From positions 1 to 64,000 of the forward strand of contig NZ_BJYR01000022.1 in assembly GCF_007991615.1 (NCBI RefSeq): a stretch of DNA of 64,000 nucleotides. Direction: 5' to 3'. A program made the position numbers and the translations under genes. This DNA comes from Novosphingobium sediminis. Its GTDB lineage: Bacteria > Pseudomonadota > Alphaproteobacteria > Sphingomonadales > Sphingomonadaceae. Shown here piece after piece: positions 7,877 to 15,226 of the stretch. The number at the start of each line of letters is the position of its first letter. The stretch's first letter is position 1. The notes below the pieces were generated by a model. The model did no database searches, was not told the origin of the DNA, and worked only from the letters and a program-made list of their open reading frames with translations.

Positions 7877-9020
7877 TATCTTCCCGCGCGGCCGCGTTTC
7901 GGTCGCTGGTGCTTCCACTTTCGGCGTCGGCGAAATGCCCGGTCACTCGACCATCGAGATGGCGGGCAAGGCCGTCCAGCTCGCGCTCGCCGATGCCGCG
8001 ATTGGCCTCTCCGAAGTCGACGGCCTGTTCATCGCGCTGCCGGACGATCTCTTCGCCGGCCTCAGCCTCGCGCAGTACCTCGGCCTCCACCCGCGCTTCA
8101 CCGACAACAACCGGGCCGGCGGGGCCTCGTTCATGAGCCACCTCGTGACGGCGTGCATGATGCTCGATGCCGGGTATCTAGATTGCGCGGTGATCGCTTA
8201 TGGCGCCAACCAGCGCTCCAGCGGCGGCAAGCTCTCCACCCCGGCCCGCCCGGACCGGTGGGACGCGCCCTACAACCCGATGTACCCGCTCTCGTTCTAC
8301 GCGCTCGCCGCCGCGCGCCACATGCACCAGTACGGCACGACGCGCGAGGAATTGGCCAGCGTCGCCGTCGCCGCGCGCGAATGGGCCAACACCAATCCCG
8401 AAGCCTTCGCCAAGGGGCCACTCACCATCGAGGATGTGGTGAATTCGCGCCTCATCAGCAGCCCGATCCGCGCGCGCGATTGCTGCCTCGTGACCGACGG
8501 CGCCGCCGCCATGGTGCTCACCCGCACCGACCGCGCCAAGGACGGCCCCAAGCCCCTCGTCCCGATCCTCGGCGCCGCTGCCGCCACGTGGTACAACTCG
8601 GTCACGCAGGCTGACGACATCACCATCACCGCCGCCGCCGAATCCGGCGCGCGCGCGATGGCTATGGCCGGGCTCACGCCGGGCCAGATCGACACGGTCC
8701 AACTCTACGACGCCTTCACCATCAACACGATCCTGTTCCTCGAAGACCTCGGCTTCTGCGCCAAGGGCGATGGCGGCAAGTTCGTCGCGAGCGGCGCGAT
8801 TTCGCCAGGCGGCTCGCTGCCGGTGAACACCAACGGCGGCGGTCTCTCGTGCTGCCACCCGGGCATGTACGGCATGTTCGCGATGGTCGAAGCCGTCCGC
8901 CAGATGCGTGGGCAAGCAGCCAACCAGATTGCCGGGGCAAAAACCGCACTGGCGCATGGCAACGGCGGCACGCTCTCAGCGCAGGCGACAGTGATCTTCG
9001 GGAACGCCGAGACGGTCTGA
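7869..9020 (+). CDS. Thiolase-superfamily (SCP2/lipid-transfer-protein type) protein without the nucleophilic Cys
   Basis: A 383-residue member of the SCP-x/lipid-transfer thiolase group. The region that normally carries the acyl-accepting cysteine reads NNRAGGASFMSHL (80-92) and has none. The later CHPGMYG matches the GHPxG loop, and AHGNGG stands where thiolases usually have CxGGG. Such proteins include true thiolases of unusual type and retro-aldolases of the Ltp2 family that act with a DUF35 partner. The overlapping DUF35 gene makes an aldolase-like or chaperoned C-C cleavage role plausible (inference). It is the last gene of the operon that starts at 6309. Confidence 0.85.
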   Translation: MGDIFPRGRVSVAGASTFGVGEMPGHSTIEMAGKAVQLALADAAIGLSEVDGLFIALPDDLFAGLSLAQYLGLHPRFTDNNRAGGASFMSHLVTACMMLDAGYLDCAVIAYGANQRSSGGKLSTPARPDRWDAPYNPMYPLSFYALAAARHMHQYGTTREELASVAVAAREWANTNPEAFAKGPLTIEDVVNSRLISSPIRARDCCLVTDGAAAMVLTRTDRAKDGPKPLVPILGAAAATWYNSVTQADDITITAAAESGARAMAMAGLTPGQIDTVQLYDAFTINTILFLEDLGFCAKGDGGKFVASGAISPGGSLPVNTNGGGLSCCHPGMYGMFAMVEAVRQMRGQAANQIAGAKTALAHGNGGTLSAQATVIFGNAETV

Positions 9021-9250
9021 TCCGTCTCATTCACCACCCCTTCGTCATTGCGAGGAGCGTAGCGAAGCAATGACGAGGCCAAGGATGGCACACGACCAAC
9101 CAAAACCCGCTCATGCTGAGCTTGTCGAAGCATCAAACGCGATCGCCGCGCCAACACCCTTCGACAAGCTCAGGGTGAGCGGGGTATGGGGAAGCCTCCA
9201 CCATCGTCATCCCCGCGCAGGCGGGGATCCAGGGCGGAGCAGCGCGAGGC
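9021..9250. repeat. Intergenic block of three dispersed repeat elements
   Basis: No gene is seen between the convergent thiolase-like and acyl-CoA synthetase genes. 9043-9075 is a short hairpin with arms CGTCATTGC and GCAATGACG. 9109-9180 is an imperfect inverted repeat with arms containing GAGCTTGTCGAAGCAT and CCTTCGACAAGCTCAGG. 9205-9233 is CGTCATCCCCGCGCAGGCGG and following bases. Related copies occur at 21183 and 28054, so these are multi-copy repeats. The hairpins may also help to end transcription from both sides. Confidence 0.75.
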
Positions 9251-10903
9251 TCACCCCAGCCCCAGTTCCTCAATCAGCCCCGCGCGCAGCTTGAACTTCT
9301 GGATCTTCGAGGTCGACATCGGCCATTCGCTGACCATGCGCACATGGCGCGGGATCTTGAAGCCCGCGAGCTTGCCCTTGCAGTGCGCGATCAGTTCCGC
9401 CTCGTCAGTCGATGCGCCTTCCGCCAGTTCCACAAACGCCGCCGCCACTTCGACATAGCGGTCATCCGGAATGCCGACGACTTGCGCCAGCTTCACCGCC
9501 GGATGCGTTTGCAGCATCGATTCAATCTCGGCCGCCGCGACATTCTCGCCGCCCACCTTGAGCATGTCCTTGGTGCGGCCATGGAACATCACGTTCCCAC
9601 CCGCATCAACCGAGCCGACGTCGCCCGTGTAGAACCAGCCTTCGCGGATCGCCTCGGCGGTCTTTTCCGGCGCGTTGTAGTAGCCCTTCAGCATATGCGG
9701 GCCCCTCAGCACGATCTCACCGCGCTCGCCCGCACCGCAATCGCGCCCGGTTTCGGGATCGACGATGCGCATTTCCCAGTCCTCGAGCGGGAAGCCGCAG
9801 CGCCCGGTGCGCACCTCGAAACTGTCGTCGAGCCGGCTCGTCGAAACCGTGCCGGCCGCTTCGGTCAGGCCATAGGTCCCCACCTGAATCGTGTGCGGCA
9901 TGGCGGCGACAACCGCGTCCTTGATCCATGCCGGCTGCACCGCAAAGTTCGAATTCATCACACGCAGCTTCGAGAGATCGGTGGTCTTGAAGGTCGGATG
10001 ATTGATCAGGTCCTGCATGATCGTGACGAAGCTCGGGTACGCGATCGTCGCGCCTTCCGCGCCAAGCATGGCCAGCGCCTGCCCGGCCTCGAAGTGCGGC
10101 ACGGTCATGTAGACGCCGCCAAGATCAAGGATCATCGTCATCGGCAGGATGCCCGCGATGTGGAAAATCGGCAGCGGCGACCATACCTTGTCGTCCGCCG
10201 TGCAGAGGTAGCGCTTCCCTAGATTCCGGCTGTTACCCACCTGCGCGCGGTGCGAAATCAGCGCACCCTTGGGGTTTGCTGTGGTGCCGCTGGTGTAGAG
10301 GATCATCGCAATGTCTTCGGCGTCGACGTCGTCGATCCGCCGGTCGATCAGTTCGCCTTCCGTCCCATCGCCCAGCGCCAGCGCTTCTCCCACCGGCAGC
10401 ATGCCCTCCGCACCATCGGCATCGAGCGAGATGATCGTGTGCAGCATTGGCGCTTCATCTAGGCTCAGGCCTCGCGCCGGGTCAGCCCCAGCCAGCGATG
10501 GCAGCGCCGCACGCACGCGGTCGCGATAATCCAGTCCCTCTGCAACCTTGCCGGCCGTTACCAGCACGACGAGATCGGCATCGCGGGTCAGGTAGGCGAG
10601 TTCATGCGACTGGTAGCGCGCATTGATCGGCACCGCGACCGCGCCTGCCATCGCGATCCCGTAGAACGCCTCGATGAACTCGGGGCAGGTCGGCATGAAC
10701 AGGCCGACATGCTGGCCGGGCTGCACGCCGAGCGCAATCATCGCAGCGGCCCATCGGCGCGCGGCGGAATCGAGCGCGGTATAGGTGATGCGCCGGTCCG
10801 GAAATACCACCGCCTCGCGCGGCCCGAAGGCGCCAGCGGAAGCGCGGATCATCCCGCCCATGGTGAGGACAGGTGAAGCGGCGTGTGACGGCTGGTCGGT
10901 CAT
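9251..10903 (-). CDS. Acyl-CoA synthetase (AMP-forming)
   Basis: A 550-residue ANL-superfamily ligase. The ATP-binding motif is LYTSGTTANPKGAL. The C-terminal hinge and core motifs are YTGDVGSVDAGGNVMFHGR and KDMLKVGGENVAAAEIE. The C-terminal PMSTSKIQKFKLR carries the catalytic lysine region, with the final Lys in the usual place. It activates a carboxylic acid to its CoA thioester through an acyl-adenylate. Length and motifs fit the medium/long-chain or aryl acid FadD-like group. It is divergent from the TetR gene at 11209, with an extended palindrome (10963-10988) in its promoter. The substrate is unknown; it probably feeds the MaoC, enoyl reductase and thiolase-like steps encoded nearby. 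Confidence 0.9.
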   Translation of the reverse strand: MTDQPSHAASPVLTMGGMIRASAGAFGPREAVVFPDRRITYTALDSAARRWAAAMIALGVQPGQHVGLFMPTCPEFIEAFYGIAMAGAVAVPINARYQSHELAYLTRDADLVVLVTAGKVAEGLDYRDRVRAALPSLAGADPARGLSLDEAPMLHTIISLDADGAEGMLPVGEALALGDGTEGELIDRRIDDVDAEDIAMILYTSGTTANPKGALISHRAQVGNSRNLGKRYLCTADDKVWSPLPIFHIAGILPMTMILDLGGVYMTVPHFEAGQALAMLGAEGATIAYPSFVTIMQDLINHPTFKTTDLSKLRVMNSNFAVQPAWIKDAVVAAMPHTIQVGTYGLTEAAGTVSTSRLDDSFEVRTGRCGFPLEDWEMRIVDPETGRDCGAGERGEIVLRGPHMLKGYYNAPEKTAEAIREGWFYTGDVGSVDAGGNVMFHGRTKDMLKVGGENVAAAEIESMLQTHPAVKLAQVVGIPDDRYVEVAAAFVELAEGASTDEAELIAHCKGKLAGFKIPRHVRMVSEWPMSTSKIQKFKLRAGLIEELGLG

Positions 10904-10962
10904 GCATCCCCCGGCCCCAAGGGCCTCTTATTGGTCTTGATGCGGAGATACACAGCACGCTG

Positions 10963-10988
10963 AAAAAGACAATCATATCTGTCTTTTT
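10963..10988. promoter_or_regulatory. Cluster palindrome, copy 3, extended inverted repeat
   Basis: Perfect 9-bp arms AAAAAGACA and TGTCTTTTT separated by 8 bp. The inner 18-mer (10967-10984) matches 12 of 18 bases of the best cluster copy. It lies 60 bp before the acyl-CoA synthetase start, in the region shared with the divergent TetR gene, as expected for an autoregulated operator. Confidence 0.6.
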
Positions 10989-11090
10989 CTGTGCGATGCG
11001 TTACCCCTTGTACACGCGCGGCATGCGAGTGCCGAGCGATTGATTCGACGCGCTTCGTGCGGGGCGAAAACGGCGGCCAGAATGTGCGTC

Positions 11091-11106
11091 CGGGGACTTG
11101 TCCCCG
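11091..11106. repeat. Short perfect hairpin CGGGGAC/GTCCCCG
   Basis: CGGGGACTTGTCCCCG, a 7-bp stem with a TT loop in the leader of the TetR gene, about 100 bp before its start. It has no T-run, so it is not a standard terminator. The rest of the 305-bp gap (10904-11208) holds only the operator-like repeat. Confidence 0.5.
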
Positions 11107-11208
11107 AACCGGTCAAGGCAGCGGTTTTACGCGGCATGAAAACGCATTAAGGATGGTTTTCAAGGCGTGCCGGGACCGGCGCGCAGCGGTTCAGGCAAGT
11201 AAAAGCGC

Positions 11209-11868
11209 ATGGCTCTATCACGCACGCGGGCAGCACGCCCCGCCCCTCGGCCCGCACGCCCGGCGGCTGATCGCACGCGCACCCTCCAGGCGGCGAAAGC
11301 GGCTCAGACGCGGGCGCGACTGATCGATGCAACCGTCCGCTGCCTTGTCAAATATGGCTATGCCCAGACGACGACGCCGAAGGTTGCCGAGGAAGCCGGC
11401 CTCTCGCGCGGGGCGATGGTGCACCACTTCGAAAACGGTTCGGCGCTGATCAAGGCGGCGATCACCGAACTCCACGAAAAGCGCTTGCGCGCGTTCCGCC
11501 GTGCGGCAGACCGGCCCGAACACGAAGTGACCGACCTTGTCGAGACCTATTGGCGCCAGCTGCAGAAGCCCGCGTTCATCGCATTCCACGAACTCGCCGT
11601 CGCCGCACGCACCGATGCCGATCTTGCCTCGATCCTCTCGCCGCTGCAGGACGAATTCCGCGAGAAGTTCAACGCGCAGGCCGAAGCGCTGTTTCCGGAA
11701 TGGCTTGGGTCTCCCAACTTCGCCCTCGCGATGACCCTCTCGCAAACGATCCTCGAAGGCATGGCGATCTCGCTGCAGACGGGCGGCATGGATCAGGCGC
11801 AGGTCGAACCAATGCTGCGCCATCTCGAACAGCAGATCCGCACACTGGCACCGGCTGCGAAGGGCTGA
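11209..11868 (+). CDS. TetR/AcrR family transcriptional regulator
   Basis: A 219-residue regulator with an unusual basic, Pro/Ala/Arg-rich N-terminal arm of ~25 residues. The TetR helix-turn-helix follows (TRARLIDATVRCLVKYGY, then TPKVAEEAGLSRGAMVHHF, about 35-75). The C-terminal ligand-binding domain is helical, with no recognisable ligand signature. It is the only transcription factor gene in the 636-25515 region. It is divergent from the acyl-CoA synthetase and upstream of the PECR-like SDR, both with copies of the cluster palindrome. It is therefore the best candidate to bind all six copies and to be released by a pathway CoA ester or substrate (inference). Confidence 0.9.
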   Translation: MALSRTRAARPAPRPARPAADRTRTLQAAKAAQTRARLIDATVRCLVKYGYAQTTTPKVAEEAGLSRGAMVHHFENGSALIKAAITELHEKRLRAFRRAADRPEHEVTDLVETYWRQLQKPAFIAFHELAVAARTDADLASILSPLQDEFREKFNAQAEALFPEWLGSPNFALAMTLSQTILEGMAISLQTGGMDQAQVEPMLRHLEQQIRTLAPAAKG

Positions 11869-11952
11869 TCTCAAGCCTTTTTGCGAAGGGTGCCAAGCCT
11901 CGCCAAGCCCCCGCACGCCTTGCTCAAATCGCACTCCAAGGATGCAAATCAA

Positions 11953-11970
11953 AATCAAACCTGTTTGTTT
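11953..11970. promoter_or_regulatory. Cluster palindrome, copy 4 (putative operator)
   Basis: AATCAAACCTGTTTGTTT, centred on CCTG at 11960-11963. It matches 13 of 18 bases of the best copy at 17973. It lies 39 bp before the SDR start at 12009. Confidence 0.5.
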
Positions 11971-12008
11971 TTTCTGCGCGGGTGTTCTAGCAAGGCGGGA
12001 AGAAACGA

Positions 12009-12944
12009 ATGGGGGATGAACCGTTGAACGCGCCTGATCTGCACGCCCCGCGCATCTTCCGTCCCGAACCCGGCGATCCCGGGCGGCCCAAGCGCGGGCT
12101 CGATGAAGAAGCGCTGCGCACGCAAACGACGATTTTTCGCGAAGACCTGCTCGCCGGGCACACCATCCTGATTACGGGCGCGGGCAGCGGCATGGGCAAG
12201 GCGGCAGCATTCCTCGCCGCCAAGCTCGGCGCAAACGTCGCCATCTGCGGCCGCACGCGCGAGAAGCTCGATGCCACGGCAGACTTGATCCGCGAAGAGA
12301 CGGGGCGCGAAATCCTCTGCGTCGAGGCCAATATCCGCGATCCCGAAGCGGTCGAGGCGATGATCGGCGCGGTCCACGATCACTTTGGCGGGCTCGATAC
12401 GCTGGTGAACAACGCGGGCGGCCAGTTCCCGCAGGACGCGATCGATTTCAGCCGCAAGGGCTGGCTCGCAGTGATCGACACCAACCTCAACGGCACCTGG
12501 TGGATGATGCAGGAAGCCGCCAAGCGCTGGCGTGCTGACGGCAAGCCCGGCCATGTCATCAACATCGTCGCCAATGTCGAGCGCGGAATGCCGCAGGCCG
12601 CGCACACCTGCGCCGCGCGGGCGGGGGTGATCTACCTTTCGAAGACGGTCGCCACCGAATGGGCGCCGCACAATATCCGCGTCAATTGCATCGGCCCCGG
12701 CGTGATCGAGACCGAGGGCTTCCGCATGTATCCGGAAGAAGCGCTCGCCCGCTTCCACAAGGCCAACCCGCTCAAGATGCGCGGCAACGCGTGGGATGTG
12801 GCCGAAGCGATCGCCTATCTCGCCAGCCCTGCCGGCCGCTTCATCAACGGCGACCTCATGATAATCGATGGTGGGCAGGCCCAGTGGGGCGTGATCTGGC
12901 CTGCGGGAATGCCGGACTATTTCTCGGAAGACGGCGCGGCCTGA
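12009..12944 (+). CDS. SDR family protein, peroxisomal trans-2-enoyl-CoA reductase (PECR)-like
   Basis: A 311-residue SDR with a ~45-residue N-terminal extension. The cofactor motif is TGAGSGMG (56-63) and NNAG follows at 134-137. The usual YxxxK is replaced by T200-C-A-A-R204 within HTCAARAGVIYLSK. This matches the HSGAARAGVYNLTK pattern I recall for eukaryotic PECR and is also close to 2,4-dienoyl-CoA reductases, which lack the classical catalytic tyrosine. The likely reaction is therefore NADPH-dependent reduction of an enoyl- or dienoyl-CoA rather than alcohol oxidation. It is followed 31 bp later by a classical SDR gene, and a palindrome copy precedes it. Confidence 0.83.
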   Translation: MGDEPLNAPDLHAPRIFRPEPGDPGRPKRGLDEEALRTQTTIFREDLLAGHTILITGAGSGMGKAAAFLAAKLGANVAICGRTREKLDATADLIREETGREILCVEANIRDPEAVEAMIGAVHDHFGGLDTLVNNAGGQFPQDAIDFSRKGWLAVIDTNLNGTWWMMQEAAKRWRADGKPGHVINIVANVERGMPQAAHTCAARAGVIYLSKTVATEWAPHNIRVNCIGPGVIETEGFRMYPEEALARFHKANPLKMRGNAWDVAEAIAYLASPAGRFINGDLMIIDGGQAQWGVIWPAGMPDYFSEDGAA

Positions 12945-12975
12945 ACCGCCCGCACGAAAAGACAGGAGAGCGAAT

Positions 12976-13734
12976 ATGGGCCGGCTAGAAGGCAAGGTGG
13001 CACTGGTCACCGGCGGCGGATCGGGTCTCGGCGCGGCGGACTGCGAGGCGCTTGCCGCTGAAGGCGCCAAAGTCGTCGTCACCGACGTGAACCTTACGGC
13101 CGCGCAGGCCGTGGCAGACAGGATCGGCGCCAATGCCATGGCCCTCGCGCTCGACGTAGCCGACGAAGCGCAGTGGATTGCCGCCTATGCCGCGACCGAA
13201 GCGAAGTTCGGCGGCCTGCATGTGCTGGTGAACAACGCCGGCGTCGTGCTCAATGCCGATGTCGAAGACACCAGCCTCGACAAGTTCCGCTGGGTCAATT
13301 CGATCATGATCGACGGCGTATTCCTCGGCATGAAGCACGCGATCCCGCTGATGAACAAAAGCGGCGGCGGCTCGATCATCAACATGTCCTCGGTCGGCGC
13401 GCTGCTCGGCTATCCGATCTTCTTCGCCTATTCCGCAGCCAAGGGTGCAGTGCGCTCGATGACCAAATCGGTCGCCGTGATGGCGCAGGTCAAAGGCTAC
13501 AAGATCCGCTGCAATTCGGTGCACCCCGGCGCGATCGAAACGCCGATGGTCCAGCAGGCCGAAGGCCGCCTCGGGCAGGAAAACGCCATTCCCGACGGCG
13601 TCCTGCCGCATGGTTCGGCGGGCCACCCGAAGGACGTCGCCGCGCTGGTCGTGTTCCTGGCGAGCGATGAAAGCCGCTACATCACGGGCGCCGAGTTGGT
13701 GATCGACAACGGGCTGACGATCCGGCCGTTCTAA
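12976..13734 (+). CDS. SDR family oxidoreductase (2), hydroxysteroid/cyclopentanol dehydrogenase-like
   Basis: A 252-residue classical SDR with TGGGSGLG (12-19), NNAG (86-89), S139, Y152 and K156 in AYSAAKGAV. The region RCNSVHPGAIETPM and the IINMSS core resemble NAD-dependent 3-beta-hydroxysteroid and cyclopentanol dehydrogenases, so a cyclic secondary alcohol is a likely substrate (inference from family pattern only). It is the second gene of the operon begun at 12009, with AGGAGAG before its ATG, and ends just before a strong terminator. Confidence 0.87.
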   Translation: MGRLEGKVALVTGGGSGLGAADCEALAAEGAKVVVTDVNLTAAQAVADRIGANAMALALDVADEAQWIAAYAATEAKFGGLHVLVNNAGVVLNADVEDTSLDKFRWVNSIMIDGVFLGMKHAIPLMNKSGGGSIINMSSVGALLGYPIFFAYSAAKGAVRSMTKSVAVMAQVKGYKIRCNSVHPGAIETPMVQQAEGRLGQENAIPDGVLPHGSAGHPKDVAALVVFLASDESRYITGAELVIDNGLTIRPF

Positions 13735-13758
13735 GGTCGGGCAAACAGGCGCAAAAAA

Positions 13759-13790
13759 GGGGCGCGGAAGTCAGCTTCCGCGCCCCTTTT
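13759..13790 (+). terminator. Rho-independent terminator (bidirectional)
   Basis: A 12-bp perfect stem GGGGCGCGGAAG / CTTCCGCGCCCC with a TCAG loop, then TTTT on the plus strand and an A-run before it (TTTTTT on the minus strand). It serves the SDR operon and the convergent oxygenase gene at 13798. Confidence 0.92.
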
Positions 13791-13797
13791 CGTTTCC

Positions 13798-15174
13798 TCA
13801 GGCCCCCATCATCCGATCAAGCTCAGCATGGAAGTGGCGCAGCCGCCCTTCCTGCTCGCTCCACAGCGGCCCCTTGAAGCCCCGCGAGCGCGCGCCCTTC
13901 TGCACCACCGGCAGCAGATCGCTATCCTGATCGAGCACTTCGCCGAGGCACGGCGGTTCGCCGAGCTTGGTGTGGATCACGTCAGGCCGTGTGCGCCCCG
14001 AAAGATCGACTTCCTCGCCCATCCCCATCCAAGCCGGGGCCGAATAGCCCGGCGCATCGACATGCCGATAGAGGATGCAGGTGTCGTAGGTGAACTGATT
14101 GGGATCAGTCGCGTGCGGGATGAAGCGGTGGAGGAACACCGCTTCCGGGTGGCAACCGATCTGCACGTTCGGAAACACCGAATAGACCACCGAATCCGAA
14201 AGCTGGCTGTCGCTGAACCGCTCGTAGCGCAGTCCCAGCTCGTCCGAACGCTTGCGCTTGGCCTGCTGCACGGCGGTGCGCGTTTCCCGCGCAGAACCCT
14301 GATAGGTTTCGGGATCGATCCCGGCGTCGCGCAGCATCATCTGGATGCCGGGGTTTACGCTCTCCTGATCAGGGAAGCGCGGGCTTGGCTGCGCGAACGG
14401 CACGAATTGGCGACTGAGCCCGCCCGGCCAGAGGTCGATCTGCGTGCGATCATCCATCAGGCACTGCGTCTGCGGGTGGACGGCATGGAGGTGATAAATC
14501 TCGGCGAAGGCATCCACGCCGCCCTTCCAGTTCGAACCCCAGTCCGACCGGCGGTGCTGGACCACGTACATCTGGTCGATCTCGTAGAGCTCAAGCTGGC
14601 CGAGAATGGGTGCGAGAAACTCTTCCAGCGGTTGGATGTCCGGGTCCATCGAGAGGAACACCAGCCCCGCGGCCACTTCGCAGCGCACCGATGAAAGGTC
14701 GGTGCCATGGCACAGCACTTCGGGCCGGAAGGTTTCCTTGTCGGTCACCGAAGTGCACGTGCCATCAAGCGCGAACTGCCAGGAATGAAACGGGCAGGTG
14801 AACTGGCCCACCGAACCCAGATCGGCCGTCACCAACTGGCTGCCGCGGTGCGGGCACACGTTGTAGTGCGCCTTCACGGAACCATCCTCATCGCGCACGA
14901 CGATGAAGCTTTCCGGGCCGATGTCGAACTTCATGAAGTCGCCCGGCTCGGGAATGTCTGACAGCGGGCCAGCCAGCAGCCAGCTTTTCGCGAAGACCTT
15001 CTCCCATTCCTTGGCGGCAAACGCGGCGCTCACGTATCGGTCGGGCGAAGGCCGCCCGGTGCCGTTGTCGATCCGCGGTGCGCGCGCATCGAACGGGAAG
15101 CGCTTGCCGGTGTGAATGTCCCAAAGGTCCAAGGCGTTCATTTTCGTTTCCCGATCATGATTGCGGGCCGCCAT
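13798..15174 (-). CDS. Rieske non-heme iron oxygenase, alpha subunit (3)
   Basis: A 458-residue oxygenase large subunit from the ATG at 15174, which has GGGAGA 4-5 bases upstream. An ATG at 15141 (start MNALDLWDIHTGKRF) is also possible. Rieske ligands are C107-P-H109 and C127-P-F-H130. The iron site is D221-A-F-A-E-I-Y-H228 ... H233. It resembles oxygenase 2 in its long N-terminus and site sequence. It lies 53 bp downstream of the TonB receptor gene on the same strand, so it is probably co-transcribed with the receptor: uptake and first oxidation of the same compound. No beta subunit is encoded. Confidence 0.9.
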   Translation of the reverse strand: MAARNHDRETKMNALDLWDIHTGKRFPFDARAPRIDNGTGRPSPDRYVSAAFAAKEWEKVFAKSWLLAGPLSDIPEPGDFMKFDIGPESFIVVRDEDGSVKAHYNVCPHRGSQLVTADLGSVGQFTCPFHSWQFALDGTCTSVTDKETFRPEVLCHGTDLSSVRCEVAAGLVFLSMDPDIQPLEEFLAPILGQLELYEIDQMYVVQHRRSDWGSNWKGGVDAFAEIYHLHAVHPQTQCLMDDRTQIDLWPGGLSRQFVPFAQPSPRFPDQESVNPGIQMMLRDAGIDPETYQGSARETRTAVQQAKRKRSDELGLRYERFSDSQLSDSVVYSVFPNVQIGCHPEAVFLHRFIPHATDPNQFTYDTCILYRHVDAPGYSAPAWMGMGEEVDLSGRTRPDVIHTKLGEPPCLGEVLDQDSDLLPVVQKGARSRGFKGPLWSEQEGRLRHFHAELDRMMGA

Positions 15175-15226
15175 GCAGTCTCCCGCATGGCGACCCGCAG
15201 ACTTCATCACGTACCCGAAGCCCGCA

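Noticed and set aside
9021..9250. CRISPR array in the repeat-rich gap
   Set aside because: The repeats are of different families, are not evenly spaced and no cas gene is near.
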